A DNA stretch of 64,000 nucleotides from Viscum album (lineage: Eukaryota > Streptophyta > Magnoliopsida > Santalales > Viscaceae), in assembly GCA_963277665.1 (NCBI GenBank), contig OY728136.1, positions 807,699,123 through 807,763,122 of the forward strand. Direction: 5' to 3'. Positions within the stretch are counted from its first letter, which is position 1, and the number at the start of each line of letters is the position of its first letter. Under the pieces are notes generated by a model. The model did no database searches. It had not been told where the DNA came from and worked only from the letters and a program-made list of their open reading frames with translations. The translations under genes were made by a program, and so were the position numbers. This document shows positions 11,741 to 24,553 of the stretch, one piece after another.

Positions 11741-13185
11741 AGGGAGGAGAGGGGCACCTTAGGAATATCTCAAAATATTATTTTATATTAAAATCAAAAT
11801 CGGTTTATAATGGTTCAAAAGGGTCTTATTTCAAATCTAAAGTGGGGAGGGGTCGAAGTCCTATCAACCAATAGGATTTAGACAAGTTTAGGATATTATT
11901 TTAACCTTATCAATTAGATTTAACTCTAAGTTAAATAATTTAACTTTTACCATGCCTTTTTGTTTTCTTTCAATATATGGTTAATACACTTACTATAACA
12001 TGCCAAACGAACCCCAAATTGTTTATTATTAATATACATATCCTTATATAAGTCATTTGGCAGAACCTAATATTTTTAGGAAAAAAATAACAATTAATAA
12101 TATAATATTTGATTTAAAAACTATTTTGTGTCAATTTTGACACTATTTGATATATGATTTTTGTGAAAGTCATAACAGAATTATATGTTCAAACCAAGTT
12201 GATTAAATCAACACTAATATATCATAGTAACCTAGAAAATTTTTTTAATTCATAAAAAGTTTCAAATTACTTTTATTTTGGTGTTTATAACATCAATTAT
12301 GTCAATATTTCATAAATAAGATAATTACGGCATCATCTTTCTGTCATAATAAATTAAATTATTTAATGTATAAAAATTATAAATAAAATACCATTATGTA
12401 TGAAATCTTTTTAGCTTTCTAATGAATATTTATAGTTGAGTTTATCTTATGTATAACCCCATATTAAAAATGATTTACTTATTAAACTTTGATTTTAACA
12501 ATTTTAACCCTTCTTTAAATAAATTAATAATAAATATCCTAATCTAACCCAAGTGGGGCTAAATGGTCATATTTTATTCATAAGGTTGTTTTTGGTCGAA
12601 TTACACTTATCCAATAGAATTAGGACATGTGTTAGGGTAATAGTAATATCATATTTACCCTTAGTTACCCTATTTACTAATAACCGCGTTAAAAAAAGTA
12701 AAAAGTTACTATTCACCAAAAAATTATTTTTATCTCATTGAACCACATTTTACTTACTGATATCAACCGTGTCTGTCGGATTTTCGAAATTCCATTCACA
12801 GAAGCTGTAAAATTATGTTTTATGCAAAATTCAGTTTTTAACCTACCACTTAGTGGTTTCACTATTCATCAAAAATTAAAAGTTTTCAGAAAAATACCAA
12901 AATTTCACCCTAGGCTAATTTCGGTATTCCGAATCCAAAAATGAAGTCCATTTCAAAAAATAAAATTAATAAAATTTCAAAAGGTGGTTATTACTATTCA
13001 TAATGGCTAGTTTTAATAATATTTTAATAGCATATCGTTGTTTAGTGAAACTCGGTATTGCGTACGACGCAAGCTATCGAGGAAGGTCGTGATTGCGTGT
13101 AAAGTAAGCCAAGCAAGTGTGTAGTGAAAGATTCCTTTGATGATATAAAAACAAAATATTACTCATAAAAATCTTGGGTGTTACA

Positions 13186-13190
13186 TAGTG
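13186..13190. repeat. Target-site duplication TAGTG, right copy (Element 2)
   Basis: Exact match to 1190-1194, directly outside TGTTACA at the outer end of the 5' LTR. Confidence 0.9.
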
Positions 13191-16100
13191 ACCCACTGGG
13201 TCCTACCTTCAGTAGGCCCTAGGTTGGAGACTAGCACAGAGGGTATGGTAAACACACAAATGAGAGGCATTACCCTATATGAGAACACATCTAAAATAAA
13301 GAGATAAGATAGAAACCAAGAAACTCCAACTCAGAATTAAATATAAATGAAATCACAAGTACACATATGTAATTTTATGTAATAACTACTTCAACTAAAA
13401 GGGAAAATAGGAAGTACCAATGGAAATTAAAAACATTTGCAACCACGAAGCCCGAATAGCTCCTACAACCACAAACCAGTAGTAACCATCCCGATATACA
13501 ACCTACTACAAGGGACCTGAAATTTTTTATTTATATATATATATATATATATATAGATTCAGTACAACTATATACTCATTAGGATACTCCCTAGAGCCTC
13601 TCATGAAAAATTTAAGAAAGCATGTTAAATCACAGCGAACAACAAGTGAAACGACCTCATAATCTAAACCGGTAAACTATCTTCCCAAACTCACCCAAGA
13701 TAATCTCACCATGTATCTCTTGTAATATTGTAAATAATAATAAATAATATGAAGGGTAACCCACTACTACTTCCCCACTCATTTTCTTCTTTTCCCCATT
13801 GTCTTTCATCCTAATCCCTCACTATCCAATGATTCTTGCTCGCAGACAACTGGGCGATGCACCACAACACACCCCTCATGCAACACAACCACCATGTCTA
13901 CATAACCAAAGTAACTAGGTAGTTTTCCAAATCCACAAAAACACTTATAGTTTGTATGATTTGTCAGGTATTAAACCAAAATCCATTATATCCCATACAC
14001 TGAGTAAGGACGATCAAGACATCACAACCCATACAAATTAAACCTATAGTAGTCCATACGAAACTATATCCAGAATATATGTGTGTGAATAACAAAAATT
14101 CATTACATCACTATAAAATAATATATGGAAAAAACTAATCGATGTGCCTACCAGCACAAGTAACAACCTAGAGAAGAGAGAGGGGTCAAAGGGGGTAGTC
14201 ATCCATCCATCCTCCCACAAGAATGTTCGGGAAAGCACACCCAATGGATCAGAATCCTCATTGTGTCAGTCTCCCTAACTGATGGGGTAGAGTAGCGCAT
14301 AAAACACAAAGAGTACATAAAATATTATTTCTCACAACCACACTATGAGAATATCCTAGTCTTAGACTCAACTGCATCTAAAATCTCTCAGACTCCTAGC
14401 TTCCACTTCTAAGACTAGGTATCCTATAAGTACACAACCATTTAAAGAGATTTATATATTAATTCATTCACATTTTCCCATTTCACATTAAGTTAATTAA
14501 TTCATTAAAAATTAATTAACCATTAACAATTACACATTATATTTAATTATGAACAGACCAATGTTTCATTTCTTCTAGGCATAACCAATCCAAGTCCACA
14601 TTAACTCATAAATATTGCCTCACCATTGCATCCCAACAAGCTCAAAACCCATGGTTTAACATCATTTATTTAATCATTTATTGACTGTATTATTACTTTC
14701 CCATATTATCAGTAATTTTATAGAAACATTATAAAATACTAAACACTAGGGGTCACCACAATGTTTGTAGTTAAAATACACACCATTGTTTTCCACTTAT
14801 ATCAAGAGCATAGACCTATCGTCCCCCAAGAAGCTAAATATGAAATGCATGTGGCATACCTCATGTATCTTCGCCATTTTTGGAAAGATTGTAAGCAAGA
14901 CCAACTGACCTGAGTAGTGGGGAATGTAACGTAGATAAAAAACTAACAAGATTTAGTAAACATTCATTCATTCACCTCAAACCTGTTTGATCAACTCTGG
15001 TGTCCTCCCTGACAACCACAAGCATACACCAATGCATTTTTTCCACCCTTGATGACATTTGATGCCACAACCATTGCACCTCCCTATATCCACATATCAT
15101 AACAACCATCCTGGCTCACATCACAACAAACGAAGTAGGAAATAAACATCATATCAACTCAGATCTTGGGCATTAAACAAGGAATTATTTATTCACATTC
15201 AATGAGCTCTCACTGCTCCAATCAAAAAACTCTTGGCCTTTTCTAGAATGTGGGAAACTCAGAACCCCACGATTACTTATCTTTTATCAAACAATCAGTT
15301 TTTTAATACATCATGAATCAATTGGTTCATTAATAGCAGGTTCAAACTACAGGAAACCAAAAAACAATGCTATCATAGGAATCACAAATAATAATACATT
15401 AATACTGCACCAATAATTAACATAAAATTACAATAAAAACTATCATATTGATTTACAAGTCTATTTATCATGGAAAAAAAATCAAAATTAATAGCAGTCT
15501 ATATTTTTTTACCAAATTTTTCATGAACTATAAAAAAAAGAAAACATATATATCATTGTATCTAAATAACCGGAGGTAATAACGTATGATCCATACCAAT
15601 TTATTTATCTGATTCAAATATTTATTATAACAATTTAATTATGGTTCTGTGACTAATTCATGATAACTCTACGATTGAATGTAAATGAATAGGGAATAAA
15701 TGAATAACCTACCTCAAAAGGTTCTTGATAAAATTTATATGAGAATGATCTATATAACAGATTATGATCTCCTCCCTTGTGACAACTACATCTACCTGAG
15801 TATTCCGCGACATGACTACACCAACCAAAACCAAAAAAACTCCATTATAATCCTAGATATCACATTCCATAACATGGAAAGAAGAAAATGGGGGTAAATT
15901 ATTGATGAAAAAAATGAATTGAGATATATCATACATTCTATTGTTGACGGATCGACAGATGCTACTTGCTCCAAAAAATGGGGTGCATATGAATCATGAA
16001 TAACCATTAAGGAAAATTAATCCAAGGATTAACTCTCTATCACACAGACCCTATGAGATGAAATAATAGTTTGAGTGTATTTAACTAGGTAACAACAAGG

Positions 16101-16344
16101 TAGAACAATGGAGGAACAAATCTCACCCCATTATGAAACATTAAAAATTAGAGGTCTAAAATATGATGTATTTTCCATTAAATGTGGATTGCATTAAACC
16201 ACAATCATTGACCAAGTAATGGAATACCGAGCCTTAGAAAAAATAATATTTGAGTTATGGGATTTGAATCATCCTTAAATCCTTTCAAAAGGCCTTATAT
16301 TCATTTTATGTCAATGAAAACATCAAAGGGGAGAACTATAGGAA
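13191..16344. other. Unassigned old AT-rich sequence, probably in part Element 1 LTR
   Basis: The left end joins 1194 when Element 2 is removed, giving TATAGTGACCCACTGG, which resembles an inner LTR end. I see no convincing coding stretch: the longest open frames (about 65 codons at 15700-15897 and 14044-14244) have no recognisable motifs. The sequence may be an old LTR or other decayed repeat. I could not find a second copy in the window. Confidence 0.4.
13531..13554. repeat. (TA)n microsatellite
   Basis: About twelve uninterrupted TA dinucleotides. Confidence 0.9.
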
Positions 16345-17048
16345 GCTAGAAACATAGTACACCAACCGATGCCAGAAACACTGTAATAATTTTGATGTTG
16401 GAAACAATATACACTAACCGATTCTAGAAACACTATACACCTACCAATTCTAGAAGTACTATTCATAGAATGAATCACCAATACTGATGGAACTATTTAG
16501 AAATGACTCACTGATACTAATGGAATTGTTCACATCTGTCTCCTTGATGACACTATTGTCATAAGACTCACCAAATATTGATGTCACTTTTCACAAAATG
16601 GCTCACTGATACTGATGGAACATTTAACAAAATGAATCACTGATACCAATGACACTGTTCACAAAATGACTCGTCGATTCTGATGGCATTGTTCACAAAA
16701 GGAATCACTGATACAGATGGAACTGTACACAGAATGACTCAACGATACCTATGGCACTATTCAAAAAATGACGCATTGATACCGATGGAGCAATTCACAA
16801 AATGAATCCCTGACACAGATGACACAGTTCAAAAAATGACTCCGGGATTATGATGTCACTGTTCAAAAAATGACTCACCGATACTGATGTCATTGTTCAG
16901 AAAATGACTCACTAATACTGATGGAACTGGTCAAAAAATGACTCACTGATACCGATGGCATTATTCATGAAATGACTCACTGATATCGATGGAATATTTT
17001 ACATAATGACTCACCAATAATGATTTTACAGTTCACAAAACTAGAAAC
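16345..17048. repeat. Degenerate minisatellite, unit about 34 bp
   Basis: Tandem, diverged units following AATGACTCACTGATACTGAT then GGAACTGTTCACAA, repeated roughly 18 times. The first part (16345-16450) has a related form with TTCTAGAAACACTAT. Frames break often, so it is not a protein repeat. It ends about 190 bp before the outer edge of Element 3. Confidence 0.82.
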
Positions 17049-17239
17049 ACTACTCAAATAATAATAAATTTTGAAAATTGAACGGGATAAGTCACCTTGA
17101 TCTCTAGGAACACCTCAAACATTATATTTCCATAACGGAATGGATCAGAGAGGTTTGGTCCATTAATTTTATGTTCCCTAGTCTATGTTTCTTTAAATCT
17201 AGTTCCCATTTTATCTAGTATTATATCTCTAATACCAAA

Positions 17240-20200
17240 AATAGAGACAATAACCACAGTTTCCTAATGTTGGTGTCTAATTTGATATATTTTCATTTCA
17301 TAAATGAAACCACATCCCGAATGACCAAATAGTTTTGTAGTAATGGTATAATATATATATTAATGAAATTATTATTAAAATTATAAACATAAAATGGAAA
17401 ATTAATGTTCATTGAGAACACCATTATTATTCATTGTCCATCATTTCATACCAATCAAAAAACACATCCTAATATCTTAGGTAACATAACATTAGAAATG
17501 GGTGAGCTAACAGGCATAGTAAGGATATGATGAAAATGGTTGTTATGAATAAATGAGAAATATTCAATATTAAAAAGTCATTAAACAAAAAAATTAAATT
17601 TAATAAAAAACATGAACATAATTTCAGTGGAATAAATGATGAAAAAATAATTCCATATAAATAAGCACATGAGCATAAACATTAACCCTGGATATTCAAT
17701 ATAATAAAATAATCCCATGGGATATTAATAAATGTATTCCAAATTATTGAATAAAAATTTATTGTTCATTAAAATATACCATCAAGGATTCCTTCCATGA
17801 CATCTAAATACATTTAATACCTTATTCTATGTCATCTTGGCCAAATCCCAATCTAATTTTTTTGTAATGTGACCTACTACTGAATCAACGAGCTATATTT
17901 TTTCCTTCCTCTATATTACAAGTTACAATTCATTCATAACATGAATAGGGTGAAACATAATCAACATAAATAGCCATATTAAAAAATGACATGTGAAATG
18001 TTAATAATTACGCCACTTAATGAACATAATAATTAATCATATAGACTGATATGAATCATATAAAACTCATACATTCACAATAATACATAAAATAAACCAA
18101 CAATAAAATTAATAATGAATATTTCAGTATAATATATCTATAGTGCTTCATATGAATAATTATGTGTTGCTGACTTCACTGAATAGATATTCAATAAAAT
18201 TTGCTCAAAATATTGTTGAGGAATATAACCTTTGAATTTTTAATTTATACTTTTGAAAAAAATGTTTTAAATGGAATTTAAGATCAATATTATTTCATAT
18301 TCACATTACGAAATTGTAAAAGTGTTTTTAAAACATTGAGTGGTCATTATAAGTGAAAACATTTTTCTTGATGTACACAATTAAACAAATATACCTTCCA
18401 CATTTTTTGTAAAAGGCTAATCAGAATTATTTCAAAAATAACCTATATATTGAATTCATAATTTTTTTAAAATTTAAAAATGGGTATAAATTATTTTATT
18501 CAATATTTCTCAAAAGGGTAAAAAAAATTTGAAAACATGGATTTTGATGAAAAAGGATTTATGATTGAAGTGTGAAATAGTGATTTAGTTTCATACAACC
18601 AATTTAGAAACCATCTTAAGTACCAAAGAATGTAAAATGGTAATATTACTATAAAAAATTCAACAATAAAAAAATATAATAATATTTCATTAAATTATAA
18701 TATAAATATCAAATAATTCCTCCAAGGGATACATAAACATAAACACTCTATATTAAAGATGATATAGTGAAATAATCCATTCCAAAATTTAAAAATTCAT
18801 AATGTTAAGCACCAAAAAAATTACATAAAATGAAAAAATAAATACAATAATGATAAAAATGATTCGGGATTTAAAATATCAAATGGGAAATATATACACC
18901 ACGAAACAAAAATAAGTTTCAAGTATGTCATATGTCTCATGGAAGCAAACGTGAGATGAAATTCCCTTACCTTGAGTCTGAATCATCACCTTCATTCTTT
19001 ATCATCAAGAATAATTTAATTTTTTTAGTTATTTACATTCATAATAACTTTTTAATATTTAATATTATTTTCATTTTACATATTACCATATTATAAATGA
19101 TTACTTATTCAGCTAAAATTAGGTCATATTTTTTAAGGATATTTGGCTTTTGTTTCAACAATGACATTGGTAAGTTGAATATGGTAAAAGTAGTTTTTAT
19201 TTAAACATATATTTAATGAAAATAATGAAATTATTTTAATATTTTTAAATATATTAATCATTTAAAACAAGTAATTAATAATATTTATGAATAATTAACT
19301 ATGTTGTAGTCATGGAGATGGTAGGCTTTCTGTATGAGTGAGTACATTTTCAATTTATTAATGATAACTTTGCAAAGAAGATACATATTAATTTATATTT
19401 AATAATGATCATAATATCAAATATTTTTCATATTATTTATTGAAATACACTTATATATATTTCCCTTGTGATGTGGAGATGAAACTAAACTCACATCGCT
19501 TCATGAAGGTTATCGCCCTCAAAACCTGAATAAACTTATAAATTTTTAGTGTAATAATGTAAATGATATAATATCATTTTAGTTAGATAAATATGTCATT
19601 AATATCAAATAATTCTCATTTATATCACATATATACATTAACATTATCTTTATTACCTTCTATGAAAATTGATGTTGTTAAATGAATCATATTGCTTCAC
19701 GAGACGATTGTCCACTGTACACATGAGCGACATTACCGTATAACCTAGGTAGTGGAATGTAAAAAATGGTATATATGATATAATGAGTCAATATGTAAAT
19801 TTTTTATAAATAACACATATATATTTATTTATTTTATTTATAAAAATACCTAACCATGATAGAATGAATGGAAAAAATAAATGACATTAGTTCGTATGGC
19901 GGTAATCTTCCCTTCACACAAATGATTATTTTGTAACATGCCTAATGGAAGTAGGGATGGATATAAGTAATTAAAAAATGAATAAAAACATATTATTATA
20001 TATATTATAGATATTTTATTATGTAGTTATGGTAAAATTATATTTTAATGAGGATAAATACTAAATAATATAAAAAGAAAGTTAAAGAACCATACACTTT
20101 GTTTGGGTAACCACCTTAGGATTCCATAAAAATAATTACAAGGATGTAATAATGAAAAAATAAGTCTTAGAGGATGACATGTGGTAATTATTGAAGTAAT

Positions 20201-21395
20201 TTGGTCTACTAATTTTCCAATAAATGATTTTATGTTGTGGAGATTAGAGGGGAGATGTGGCCTATTACAAAGGGGGTGGGTGGATCACTTGTAATTTTTA
20301 AAATAAAATCATTTACCCATGTTTTCCACGGGAAAAATGATAAAAAGTGGACTATTATCATTCATTATTCCTTATAAGATAAATATATATATATATATAA
20401 ACAAATTAGATTTAATTCATACTTGGTTTTATTTTAACCCTTATCGGTTTAGTTTAACTCTCTTGTAAACCTGTTTTAACCATAACCATGTTATGTAAAT
20501 TTTACTATTTTCTCTACACAATGAGGTGACAAATTATTCTAAAAAAATAGACAAAAAAATTATTATAGTTACCTGTATAGAATTTGTTTTATGAAATTCC
20601 ATTAACTAAAGTGATTTCATTTAATTTAAAGTTATTCTTGTAGATGTGATGGGATAGTAGGCATTCAAAGAGGAAATACTCAATAGTTTACATGTTTTGT
20701 AATCAATATTCAACATGAAAATTAGTTTTAATAATATAAATTATATTCATAAACATATAATTTAAATAATTTTACATTTAAAAATATTTATAATGTAATA
20801 TTACATTATAATTAATTTAATTGATATGACAGTTTTCATGAAAACTTTTGTATTTTTTATTATTAATTAAAAATAAAAAAATCCAAAGAAAAAATTCAAA
20901 TATTCAACCAAATATAATTTCTATAAATATTCTATAAAAAACTTATTTAAAATATATTTTCTACAAGTGGTGAAAAATAATAATAAATTATATGTGCAAA
21001 GCATGACTAAATAAAATTTGAGAAAACTATAGTATTTCTGAAAACATTTTGTTTCATTCATCTGATTAAAATATCATCTATAATAAATATATATACATTA
21101 TATTTATTTTATACATGTTAAAACTATATAAATATCATAAATTATTCAACAATTTGGTTATACGTTAATTTAACAACTATATTATATTTCATATGTTTAG
21201 CCCATAAATATTTCCTAGAGTTCTGTTTTTTTAAGTGGTGTCGTGTGGAATTCCAAATATCAATGAGATTTAATTTATTTAAAGATATATATATAATATA
21301 TTATTATGTTGTTATAGTATTTTAAAATATTTTTTTTTAATTTCATATATAATATTGACCACGAAGTTCAATTTTTAAAATCATAGAGTGTTACA
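17240..21395 (-). repeat. Element 3 3' LTR (about 4.2 kb)
   Basis: In element sense it begins TGTAACACTC at 21395 after a purine tract. The outer edge near 17240 is placed by similarity of CAGTTTCCTAATGTTGGTGT (17257 on) to the start of the Element 6 LTR at 54764. It holds an intact splice-donor-like CAAGGTAAGGG (around 18964-18972) and three decayed copies of the hairpin element. The outer boundary may be off by tens of bases. Confidence 0.6.
19303..19727 (-). promoter_or_regulatory. Three decayed hairpin-element copies, Element 3
   Basis: Traces at about 19312-19344 (CATGGAGATGGTAGG on plus), 19473 (GTGGAGATG) and 19698-19727 (CACGAGACGATTGTCC). The number and spacing match the three-copy array of Element 5, not the two-copy arrays of Elements 2, 6 and 7. 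Pairing arms are mostly lost. Confidence 0.5.
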
Positions 21396-21409
21396 ATCTA
21401 CCCCCATTT
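21396..21409 (-). other. Polypurine tract, Element 3
   Basis: Element sense: AATGGGGGTAGAT, directly before the LTR start TGTAACACTC. Confidence 0.7.
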
Positions 21410-22979
21410 AATAAATTGTTTCATAAAAATAAAATATTGATTTTCTTAATCAGAGGATTGAAATTAGAAAATAACATTATTGTAAAACCACATCATAAAA
21501 GGGTAAATTAAACATCCTCTTAAATAAAGAGACTACGGAGTATAGAGGATATCTAAAATAAATACACAACTAAGATAACATATAGGATTACCTACGTGGG
21601 AAGTGAATATATGAAAATGGAATAAAATTGTAAATAATAATACAAATTTTTTGATGTCATTGATCAGAAGAAATTGGTTGATCTATATAAGGATAAAGAC
21701 CAAAAATCCATAAACCTATAAAGGGTGAAAATTCCATCAGTTGATCCTAAACAAGAATATTAAGAAAACATTATTTTTAAGAATATTTTCCTTGGGATGA
21801 TTAATTATTTTACTATACATTACTATAAGGGAATATTATTACATTATAACAGAATGCATATTAAGAATAATTTGATCCTTTGGATGTTGTTTAACAAATT
21901 TTTACTTCATTTCATATTCCAAGTAGTGAATATCCTAAAATAAAACTTATCGTATTTGAATGACTAAAATTATATTTTAATATATCGCAATATCTATAAA
22001 ATAGAGACATTTCTTTCGATTGGATTATAAATATTTTCCACACCCAAAATAGTTATCAAATGTTATCCAATATGATTATATCATCATATGGTGATAGAAT
22101 ACATTAATCTCAAAAACGGTTTCCTAGTTAAAATAAAACAATTTTCTAAAATAGATGACCCTATGAACCGTAAAAATTATTAAGATCCAACACATTGTAA
22201 TTAAGGTTACTAAATTTCCAAAATGATCCTATCATTAATAACTCAAATAACATGAGTTTTATCTTAATTATCACATTCCAAAAATGATAATGCATTCATA
22301 ATGTATTTTCTTAACCCGTGATAAAAAATGAATTTCCATATAAACTATTCAAAAATAATTTTTATTTCTTATTCCTTTAATATAACATAGACTAGTGGAT
22401 ATATTCTATACATCCAAAAAATGTTGTAAATTCCAAAAATGATATTATAATACATATTTTCATAAAAAATAATCTTTCAGTTCTTGTGTAGTCGATACTA
22501 CCAAATTTTCATTGTTAATATCAATCATCTCTTTATCCTAATAACATTATCTCATCATCAAGAGCATATCATGTTTTTTCAATAGTGTTTAGATTTACAC
22601 TTAATCAATTTTCGTTATAAATGATATCGTTCAATATAATCATTCAAATCCTTAATGATAAATTATTAAACTGAAATTATAATACATTTTATAATATTTA
22701 TGAACATGATATAATTGATAAAATACTCAAATGAAATAATTCATTAATACAAACTGATGAACATAAATTATTCCAATCAATCAGTGTAAACGTACTAGTC
22801 CGAATAATGATCTGTTAGCTTTGTTTTAGGTATAATCCTTAAATCTTGGGGAATTTACTTTTGTTGTTCTCCATATCTATATAGATGAACTACTGACCAT
22901 TTTGATGAATTTTCATTCCCTTAAAATCACGATTATGGTTTCCTTTCTCTCTACAATTTTTGGAATATCGCTTTATGAT
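21410..22979. other. Non-coding interior of Element 3
   Basis: About 1.6 kb, very AT-rich, with no recognisable protease, RT, RNase H or integrase in any frame. The length is close to that of the matching stretch in Element 5 (35741-37246). Confidence 0.55.
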
Positions 22980-23284
22980 TAATTAATTATGCGGCTTCGG
23001 ATTTCCACAATTATCATATGTGGGAAAATCCTTCATTCCCTTTTTCATTTTATCCGTCCTCTTATATATCATCCTCTTATTCGCTTCCTTATCTTGAAGT
23101 AATAATATATGTAGAATTATTTTTCTATATGTTTTGAAGATTATACTGTATCATCCTGGGATGGGATTGTTTATGAGACTAGTTACCTTTAAAATATTTC
23201 CCTAAACCCATCAATGGAGAGAAAATTATTAATCTTTAGATCAATTGCATTGATGTGGTTCCCATTCATTCGTCTAGGTGATAT
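22980..23284 (-). pseudogene. Gag remnant lacking capsid, Element 3
   Basis: From 23284 the minus strand reads a start region (ATG changed to ATC) like that of Element 6 Gag: MNGNHINA against Element 6 WNGNYINA. Only about 250 bp later comes a zinc-knuckle-like FPTYDNCGNPKP, matching Element 6 YPSYGKCGNKQP. In Element 6 these are about 800 bp apart, so the capsid appears to be deleted. Stops and frameshifts abound. The call rests on short matches. Confidence 0.5.
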
Positions 23285-23796
23285 TTATAAATAATTGAAT
23301 ACACAAGATTATATCATAAAATTATGATACATAATGTATAGTCCATAAACAAGTGAAATACATTATATAGAATAAAAAATTATTCATAACTATTCCCATA
23401 ATAATGAAAATTCATTCATTTCGAATTTTTAAAAAATCATAAAATTATTTTCAAATACATTATAATGTTTATTATAAAATATAGGATTTATTATAATTAT
23501 ACACCCAGGAGTGTTAGACCAGGTGTTAAGTAAGGCTAATTCTCTTTTACCATGGGATGATCAGGACATGACAATGTTCCCTTTCTAGAGTTATTACCCC
23601 AAGATACAACTATGATATAACAACTTATACATATAGTATAAAGGTAAGGACATAATTTAAAGGAAACCCCATATAATATATTCCTTACATAAACATTTTT
23701 ATGTCATTCTATACATATCCCAATATTATACCATAGGGTTATATTCCCTAAACTACTTATTCCAAAATACAGTTCACCTAGTTTCAACTAAAATTC
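23285..23796. other. Leader of Element 3
   Basis: Similar to the leader of Element 6: CCCAGGAGTGTTAGACCAGG near 23505 against CCCTGGGAGTGTCATAACCA near 54460, each followed by an AGTAAGGC string and a TAGAGTT string. No gene. Confidence 0.55.
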
Positions 23797-23808
23797 CTCT
23801 TATACTAA
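23797..23808 (-). other. Degenerate primer-binding site, Element 3
   Basis: The plus strand CTCTTATACTAA is 3 changes from CTCTGATACCAA, the Element 2 site in the same orientation, and is followed by TATAGAACCC where Element 2 has TATAACGACCC. Confidence 0.55.
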
Positions 23809-23811
23809 ATG

Positions 23812-24540
23812 TATAGAACCCAACAATAATATCCCGGACCTGGTGAATACATTATTAATTTAACATATGTTAAAAGGAATCAGAAAATAGAATACTAAAA
23901 ATTTTAGTTTTAATAATTTTATAGAAACAAAGATGAAATTATTATTATAATTAAAAAAATAAAATACATAGTTTACATTCATTGAGATAACAATTATTCC
24001 ACTATGCATATCCATAAATAACAATAAAGAAACACTTCCTAGTATTGTGAGGGAAATAAAACATAATAATGATGTGATTCCAGATTCTTATTAAGGGTAA
24101 GCATATGGTGTATGTTATTAATAAATAATGCAAAATCAAAATTGAAAAATTAATAAGAGAAATTTATTACATTTAATCAATAACATGATCTGGATGTGGT
24201 AGATATAAATTATGATCATATAATTATATATAAAAAATAACATGAGATTGAAACATAAAATTTTATATTATAACTACTCAAATAATCAAATTTGAAATCA
24301 ATAATTGAATTCATTGTTATAGAATTAATAATGCTGGAAAACTAAAACCTACCACAGAGTCCTTGTTCTGATAAATCCAAATACCCTAGAGATCCTACTC
24401 CATGACATATAAATAAAAAGAGTGTCACAATTCCTAAAAACTAGAAACATATTAATTCTGTGCTCATATATCATAATAATTAGGACATCATGCCTGAATA
24501 TAATATACACATTATAAAAATATAAATCATAGGAGTTGAA
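23812..24540 (-). repeat. Element 3 5' LTR fragment, cut by Element 4
   Basis: Matches the beginning of the 3' LTR: GAAATTATTATTAAAATTAT near 17362 against GAAATTATTATTATAATTAA near 23935, then ATTCATTGAGA in both. It breaks off near 24540; the remaining LTR is not seen on the far side of Element 4. Confidence 0.55.
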
Positions 24541-24542
24541 AA

Positions 24543-24553
24543 TGGTATCAGCT
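24543..24553 (+). other. Primer-binding site of Element 4 (2-bp deletion)
   Basis: TGGTATCAGCTTG resembles TGGTATCAGAGCTTG with AG lost. It lies 590 bp upstream of gag. No LTR end precedes it. Confidence 0.6.

Larger units (their letters stand above)
1195..13185 (-). mobile_element. Element 2: complete Ty3/gypsy chromovirus, minus strand
   Basis: An 11,991-bp LTR retrotransposon with both LTRs, PBS, PPT, and gag, protease, RT, RNase H, integrase and chromodomain in the usual Ty3 order, bounded by a perfect 5-bp TAGTG duplication. The LTRs begin TGTAACACCC and end GTTATA in element sense. By hand I count 14 mismatches in the first roughly 285 aligned bases of the two LTRs, so it is fairly recent but not new. 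The coding region has at least three frameshifts (near 8650, 7630, 5925) and in-frame stops (8922, near 7155, 4942), so it cannot make its own proteins as it stands. It is inserted in Element 1. Confidence 0.95.
9558..13185 (-). repeat. Element 2 5' LTR (3,628 bp)
   Basis: Pairs with 1195-4815. The predicted start is about 30 nt past the TATA box, near 11705, leaving roughly 1.5 kb of U3 and about 2.1 kb of R plus U5. The transcribed part carries the paired hairpins (11167-11396) and the splice donor at 10837. U3 has the inverted repeat core GTGTCAATTTTGACAC at 12128-12143, with outer bases no longer matching on the right side. Confidence 0.93.
17240..24540 (-). mobile_element. Element 3: decayed gag-only Ty3 element, minus strand
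   Basis: Recognised by an LTR end with polypurine tract at 21395, a degenerate PBS at 23797, and similarity between 17340-17480 and 23920-24060 as the two LTR starts. Its LTR starts and leader resemble Element 6. The interior (21396-23811) is only 2.4 kb, with a Gag start, one zinc knuckle and no pol. The 5' LTR breaks off near 24540 where Element 4 begins. It is the most diverged element here. Confidence 0.65.

Noticed and set aside
14905..14935. Polypurine tract and LTR start (GTGGGGAATGTAAC)
   Set aside because: It looks like an LTR junction, but I found no matching LTR end, PBS or coding region around it.
16345..17048. CRISPR-like array
   Set aside because: Repeats are tandem and diverged with no unique spacers, and the DNA is a plant nuclear type. 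It is a minisatellite.
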